Of a DNA stretch of 17,508 nt, positions 14,675 through 17,508 are shown piece after piece (within the stretch, counting starts at the first letter, position 1; the number at the start of each line of letters is the position of its first letter). The position numbers and the translations under genes are program-made. Source of the stretch: JABWAM01 sp964653025. Lineage in GTDB: Bacteria > Verrucomicrobiota > Verrucomicrobiia > JABWAM01. The stretch covers positions 1-17,508 of the forward strand of contig CAZZBZ010000068.1 of NCBI GenBank assembly GCA_964653025.1, written 5' to 3'. The notes under the pieces were generated by a model, which did not search any database, was not told the origin of the DNA, and saw only the letters and a program-made list of their open reading frames with translations.

Positions 14675-14929
14675 TCAGTCGAGAAGTTTCCTGCGCGGGT
14701 TGACCCTGCGACGGGGCAGATCGAGATCCACTTCGGGCGGGCCAAACTTTCGGCGGTCGTTTTCCACCCGGTCCCAGATGGCGGAACCCGCCGCGGAGGG
14801 GGCAACCGGCTCGATCCTCGCAATCGGCTTCCCTCGGCGGGTGATCGTGTAGACCTCACCCGTCTCCGCGACCTTGCCACAGAGTTCCGAGAGGCGCGTC
14901 TTGACCTCAAAAAGCCCGATCGTCTTCAC
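14675..14929 (-). CDS. Phd/YefM-family antitoxin, apparently orphan
   Basis: An 84-residue type II antitoxin-like protein. The N-terminal Phd/YefM domain is clear: MKTIGLFEVKTRLSELCGKV, then EVYTITRRGKPIARIEP, the fold that dimerises and binds operator DNA. The C-terminal 35 residues (WDRVENDRRKFGPPEVDL...) are where such proteins bind their toxin. The GTG at 14929 was chosen because the domain starts there; the frame is open for 59 more codons but that extension looks like nothing. The toxin gene normally follows directly, but here the convergent kamA gene ends 79 bp away and leaves no room. No toxin lies upstream either. It may act with a distant toxin or be a remnant. Confidence 0.8.
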   Translation of the reverse strand: MKTIGLFEVKTRLSELCGKVAETGEVYTITRRGKPIARIEPVAPSAAGSAIWDRVENDRRKFGPPEVDLDLPRRRVNPRRKLLD

Positions 14930-14940
14930 CCCGCGAACCC

Positions 14941-14964
14941 ACCAGTAGACTGGTTCTATGTCAA
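14941..14964 (-). promoter_or_regulatory. Putative autoregulatory operator and -35 of the antitoxin gene
   Basis: A perfect palindrome ACCAGT-AG-ACTGGT (14941-14954) lies 11 bp upstream of the antitoxin GTG. On the minus strand it sits just after TTGACA (14964-14959), a consensus -35. Phd/YefM proteins repress their own promoters by binding such short palindromes. The matching -10 (TGGGTT at 14941-14936) is poor, so the promoter is uncertain; the palindrome is plain to see. Confidence 0.45.
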
Positions 14965-15148
14965 GGTCCCTCCGAAATACTAAAAAACCTTCCGAACATC
15001 CATCCGTCAGATCGACTCCCCATTCAGTTTGCGAACTTCGAGAAGTCTCCTCCTTGAAGCCTCGGGATTCCAGTGCGTTTTCAACGAGCAGGAACCCCGC
15101 GGCCACATCCCTCGGTCTACGCGACGGACAGCCTCTTTCCAGAAACGG
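14965..15148. other. Intergenic stretch without a gene
   Basis: This DNA lies between the antitoxin promoter region and the stop of the outer-membrane protein gene. An open frame continues through it in the antitoxin's register, but it shows no domain, start signal or plausible composition. I see no strong hairpin with a T-run to end the barrel gene; an A-run at 14983-14987 (TAAAAAACC) is the only oligo-A/T stretch. Confidence 0.4.
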
Positions 15149-16132
15149 CTAGAAGTCCGTTTTGACGCTCAGTTGCACGTAAGGCGCGGGATCCACTTTC
15201 TGGCTATAAGCGGTATCCTTAAAATCAAAGTTGCGGTAAACTACGGCTCCCGCAGTCAATCCGACCTGAATGCTCTCCGTGACGGCGTAGTTTGCGCCGG
15301 TCCCGACCCGTACCTCTTGGTATTGCAGTTTCCGGTCGTTGAGTTGGGGCCTGCCCATCGCGTCCCCATAGGTCTTGCTCGTATGGAAGGAACCTCCCTC
15401 GAAACCAACCTTGATGAGCGAAAGCGTAAGATTGGGGAGCAGTTGATGGTCGATCGAGGTCCGCGGAAAGCCGAAGTTCAGCGTCCAGAGATCGGCAAAC
15501 TCCCATCGAACACCCACGGCAGGAAGCACAGGACTTCCGAGGGAGTCAGGATTCACGGCCACCCCAAACTGCAGGGAAAGGGTTCTGCTGGGGTTGTACG
15601 TGGCACCCAGAATTCCACCAACTCGAAAATCCTGGGAGCCAATGTGGTCCCCATTGTCGATCATCGACAGACGCGGCGAGATTCCGCCGAACACGCTCCA
15701 CTGGTCCAACAGTCGGTAGTCGACCCCGAAGCTTGGGGAAATCGTTTGAAGATTGTTGGGAAGCAGCGCCCCTTCTGGCACGCTGAAATCGAGGCGCTTG
15801 TATTGAAGGCCGACACGAAAAGACCATCGCGCGTCCACCGGAACCTTCAAACTGTATCGGAAAGCAGACATTTGTTCCCCGAGATGCCCGTCGGAACCAG
15901 ATTTGATTTTGGCGCCCCCGACATACGAGTAATCAAGCGACACGTCCTGCCGAAGCTGAAGGTTGGGGCCACGAGGGCGAAGGCCCTTGGAGAGATTATG
16001 ATTTGTCCCCACTCTCTTCCTGACGACGATAGGCTTCGCTTGATCCACCGTGCTTCCATCAAGACCCGGGGCAGGCATGGGCGAAACCATTCCCAGAACG
16101 AGGAGGCTGCAAACGAGAGATATGGTTTTCAT
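15149..16132 (-). CDS. Outer-membrane beta-barrel protein, DUF6268-like
   Basis: A 327-residue secreted protein. Residues 1-23 (MKTISLVCSLLVLGMVSPMP) form a signal peptide: a lysine, a hydrophobic core, and small residues near a cleavage site. The rest alternates aromatic/hydrophobic and polar residues in many short strands (FRYSLKVPVDARWSFRVGLQYKRLDF, WSVFGGISPRLSM, VQLSVKTDF) and ends in Phe, the usual barrel-assembly signal. The pattern resembles DUF6268 outer-membrane proteins known from PVC and Bacteroidota genomes; this assignment is from memory. Transported or bound substrate is unknown. Base composition is distinctly lower in GC (four sampled 60-base lines were 45-60%, against 70% in kamA), which may mean transfer or relaxed constraint. 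No Shine-Dalgarno precedes the ATG. Confidence 0.75.
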   Translation of the reverse strand: MKTISLVCSLLVLGMVSPMPAPGLDGSTVDQAKPIVVRKRVGTNHNLSKGLRPRGPNLQLRQDVSLDYSYVGGAKIKSGSDGHLGEQMSAFRYSLKVPVDARWSFRVGLQYKRLDFSVPEGALLPNNLQTISPSFGVDYRLLDQWSVFGGISPRLSMIDNGDHIGSQDFRVGGILGATYNPSRTLSLQFGVAVNPDSLGSPVLPAVGVRWEFADLWTLNFGFPRTSIDHQLLPNLTLSLIKVGFEGGSFHTSKTYGDAMGRPQLNDRKLQYQEVRVGTGANYAVTESIQVGLTAGAVVYRNFDFKDTAYSQKVDPAPYVQLSVKTDF

Positions 16133-16370
16133 GGGGGGTGTCTTTCAGTAAAGGGAGAGAACCCGAACATTGATGGCAGAATCCCCGTGTGGAAATCGAT
16201 CCCTGACTTTATGCCCGGTGGGATCGGGAGCCGAGATGGATCGAATGCGACCGTGGATGAAGGGGCTCTGGAGAAGGTCCTGGGTTCGTCCCTCGTGGCG
16301 CTCGAAACACACCTCGATGCCCATTGCGCATCATCGCAGTGGCTTGGCTGCCCGAACTGGATTTAAATCT
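16133..16370. other. Intergenic region between pdxA and the barrel gene
   Basis: A 238-bp spacer downstream of pdxA and upstream of the barrel gene on the minus strand. It holds an inverted repeat CGATCCC (16197-16203) with GGGATCG (16220-16226) around a 16-base loop, and a ten-base palindrome GATTTAAATC (16360-16369) directly after the pdxA stop. Neither looks like a standard terminator. No gene or clear promoter is seen. Confidence 0.4.
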
Positions 16371-17246
16371 TTACCTGTCGCGTGAGGTGAGCTTCGCGGC
16401 GAGGCGGATGGCTTCGATGAGGCTCCGGGGGTCGGCGCGGTTTTTCCCGGCAATCGCGTAGGCCGTCCCGTGATCGGGCGAGGTCCGCACGATCGGCAGG
16501 CCGAGGGTGAGGTTCACCCCCTCCTCGAAGGCCACCATCTTGAGCGGGACGAGCCCTTGGTCGTGGTACATGCCAACGATGGCATCCACCTTCCCCTGCC
16601 ACGCATCGCGAAAGATTGCGTCGGGCGTATGCGGCCCCGTGACTCCCGAGCCGAGGCGACGACGGGCGTCGCGGACCGCGGGGGCGATGACCCGCCGCTC
16701 CTCGGTCCCCTCTTCCCCCGCCGAGCCGCCATGGGGATTGAGCGCCGCAACCGCGATCCGTGGACAGCGGATGCCGAAGCGACGCAGGCCCTCGTGGGTG
16801 AGCAGGATCGCATCGAGGATCCCCCGACGCGTGAGGAGCGAGGGGACGCGCCGAATCGGCTCGTGGATGGTCGCGAGGGTGACGCGCAGCTTTCCCCCGA
16901 CGAGCATCATCGCGAACTTCTTCGTTCCCGTGCGCCAGGCGAGCCACTCGGTCTGGCCGGGGAAGCGGAACCCGACGGCCTTGAGGGCCGCCTTGTTCAC
17001 GGGTCCCGTGACGAGCGCCGCGTAGCGGTCGGAGAGGCATCCGGCGACACCGGCTTCGAGGGCGGCGAGCGCAAAGCGGGCACCGGCTTTCGATGGCTTG
17101 CCGAGGGTGACCCGGGGGACTTCATCGGCAAGAAGGACTTCATAGCGAAAGCGACGGTCGAGTTTGCCCGAACGGAGGGCCTTGCGAACAATCTCTGGGC
17201 CGATGCCGGCCGGGTCGCCGAGGGTGATCGCGATCGTGCGTTTCAT
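16371..17246 (-). CDS. pdxA: 4-hydroxythreonine-4-phosphate dehydrogenase (PdxA)
   Basis: A 291-residue NAD-dependent enzyme that oxidises 4-phosphohydroxy-L-threonine in the deoxyxylulose-5-phosphate-dependent route to pyridoxal phosphate. The N-terminus MKRTIAITLGDPAGIGPEI is diagnostic, followed by TGPVNKAAL (80-88), GQTEWLA and TIHEPIRRV. The three metal-binding histidines are His128, His172 (LNPHGG) and His228 (GMYHDQGLVPLK). GLPIVRTSPDHGTAYAIAGK ends the active site. It is about 40 residues shorter than the E. coli enzyme (329) but all motifs remain. No pdxJ is in view. The PLP it would help make is the cofactor of the nearby KamA, but that is not evidence of linkage. Confidence 0.93.
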   Translation of the reverse strand: MKRTIAITLGDPAGIGPEIVRKALRSGKLDRRFRYEVLLADEVPRVTLGKPSKAGARFALAALEAGVAGCLSDRYAALVTGPVNKAALKAVGFRFPGQTEWLAWRTGTKKFAMMLVGGKLRVTLATIHEPIRRVPSLLTRRGILDAILLTHEGLRRFGIRCPRIAVAALNPHGGSAGEEGTEERRVIAPAVRDARRRLGSGVTGPHTPDAIFRDAWQGKVDAIVGMYHDQGLVPLKMVAFEEGVNLTLGLPIVRTSPDHGTAYAIAGKNRADPRSLIEAIRLAAKLTSRDR

Positions 17247-17347
17247 GGATATGGGACAGGGTCAGGTTGGGCCGATGCCCTCTCCAATTCAATCCATCCT
17301 ATGAGAGGAAACCACAAAGGCACAAAGCAGACGCAGATGGCGAAATC

Positions 17348-17504
17348 AGCCACGGATGAACACGGATGGCAGAAGCAGAATACCAGGTCCGCTACACGGG
17401 CCTGGTATGCTCCATGGGAAGAACCCCAACATCTTCCCGCGAAAGACGCGCCGATTCCGTGTGGCGGAATCGGCGCAGTCCTCATCCGTGATTCATCCGT
17501 GGCT
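17348..17504. repeat. Structured intergenic element: inverted ends enclosing two hairpins
   Basis: The left end (17348-17368) and right end (17483-17504) are inverted copies of AGCCACGGATGAA(T)CACGG plus ATG, differing by a single inserted base. Each end holds CACGGATG or CACGGATGA twice. Inside are two stem-loops. The first is ATACCAGGTCC with GGGCCTGGTAT (17380-17390/17398-17408, one G-T pair). The second is a perfect 12-bp stem GCGCCGATTCCG with CGGAATCGGCGC (17448-17459/17465-17476), loop TGTGG. No protein is credible here. It resembles a REP- or MITE-like intergenic repeat, about 100 bp upstream of pdxA. Confidence 0.7.
17448..17476. terminator. Strong GC-rich hairpin, possible terminator of a gene beyond the right edge
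   Basis: The 12-bp perfect stem with five-base loop is followed on the minus strand by GTCTTTCG, which contains only three Ts in a row. A gene entering from beyond 17508 on the minus strand could end here. Because it lies inside a larger symmetrical repeat element, a purely repeat-derived origin is at least as likely. Confidence 0.25.
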
Positions 17505-17508
17505 TCTC

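Noticed and set aside
14930..15106. A 59-residue N-terminal extension of the antitoxin
   Set aside because: The Phd/YefM domain begins at the GTG at 14929. The extension would cross the palindrome and the -35, and has no similarity I know.
15029..16366. A 445-residue plus-strand open frame opposite the barrel gene
   Set aside because: The minus strand encodes a signal peptide, barrel strands and a terminal Phe; the plus-strand translation shows none of a real protein's features.
17243..17485. An 80-residue minus-strand frame upstream of pdxA
   Set aside because: It runs through the inverted-repeat element. The Cys/Phe-rich translation arises from repeat DNA, not from a protein.

Overview
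The window is a high-GC (by eye about 65-70%), densely coded stretch of a Gram-negative bacterial chromosome. A GT9 heptosyltransferase-like gene and a signal-peptide-bearing outer-membrane barrel imply an outer membrane. The mix of AddAB-type recombination genes, a DUF151 bifunctional nuclease, a LuxC-like reductase, a DUF6268-like barrel and CACGGATGA-type intergenic repeats resembles Verrucomicrobiota and other PVC-group or environmental MAG genomes. That lineage is an inference from gene content, not proven. There are no rRNA, tRNA, CRISPR or intact insertion sequences.

Layout, left to right. Positions 1-72 hold an 8-bp tandem repeat cut by the window edge. A SpoU/TrmH RNA methyltransferase (81-896, minus) and a GT9 glycosyltransferase (1066-2244, plus) diverge from a hairpin-rich spacer. 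Next comes a two-gene module of a small nucleotidyltransferase (2417-2878) and a 67-residue partner (2865-3068), which resembles AbiEii/MNT toxin-antitoxin pairs. A long minus-strand run then goes from 13275 down to 3264: DUF151 bifunctional nuclease, LuxC-like acyl-CoA reductase, QueD, GT4 glycosyltransferase, AddB, AddA. Most joints are tight (42, 45, 139 and 52 bp, then a 4-bp overlap), so much of it may be co-transcribed. Divergent from its head is a lysine 2,3-aminomutase (13390-14595, plus) with a readable promoter.

The right end holds a Phd/YefM-type antitoxin with no visible toxin (14675-14929, minus), a lower-GC outer-membrane barrel gene (15149-16132, minus) and pdxA (16371-17246, minus). 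Upstream of pdxA, 17348-17504 is a noncoding element with near-perfect inverted ends enclosing two strong hairpins.

Functionally this is mostly housekeeping: RNA methylation, envelope glycan assembly, double-strand-break repair, queuosine and pyridoxal phosphate synthesis. Interleaved are candidate accessory items: the nucleotidyltransferase pair, the orphan antitoxin, the LuxC-like reductase and the structured intergenic repeats. I found no clear, wholly new multi-gene defence system. The best leads are the nucleotidyltransferase pair, the LuxC-like gene without partners and the structured element at the right edge.
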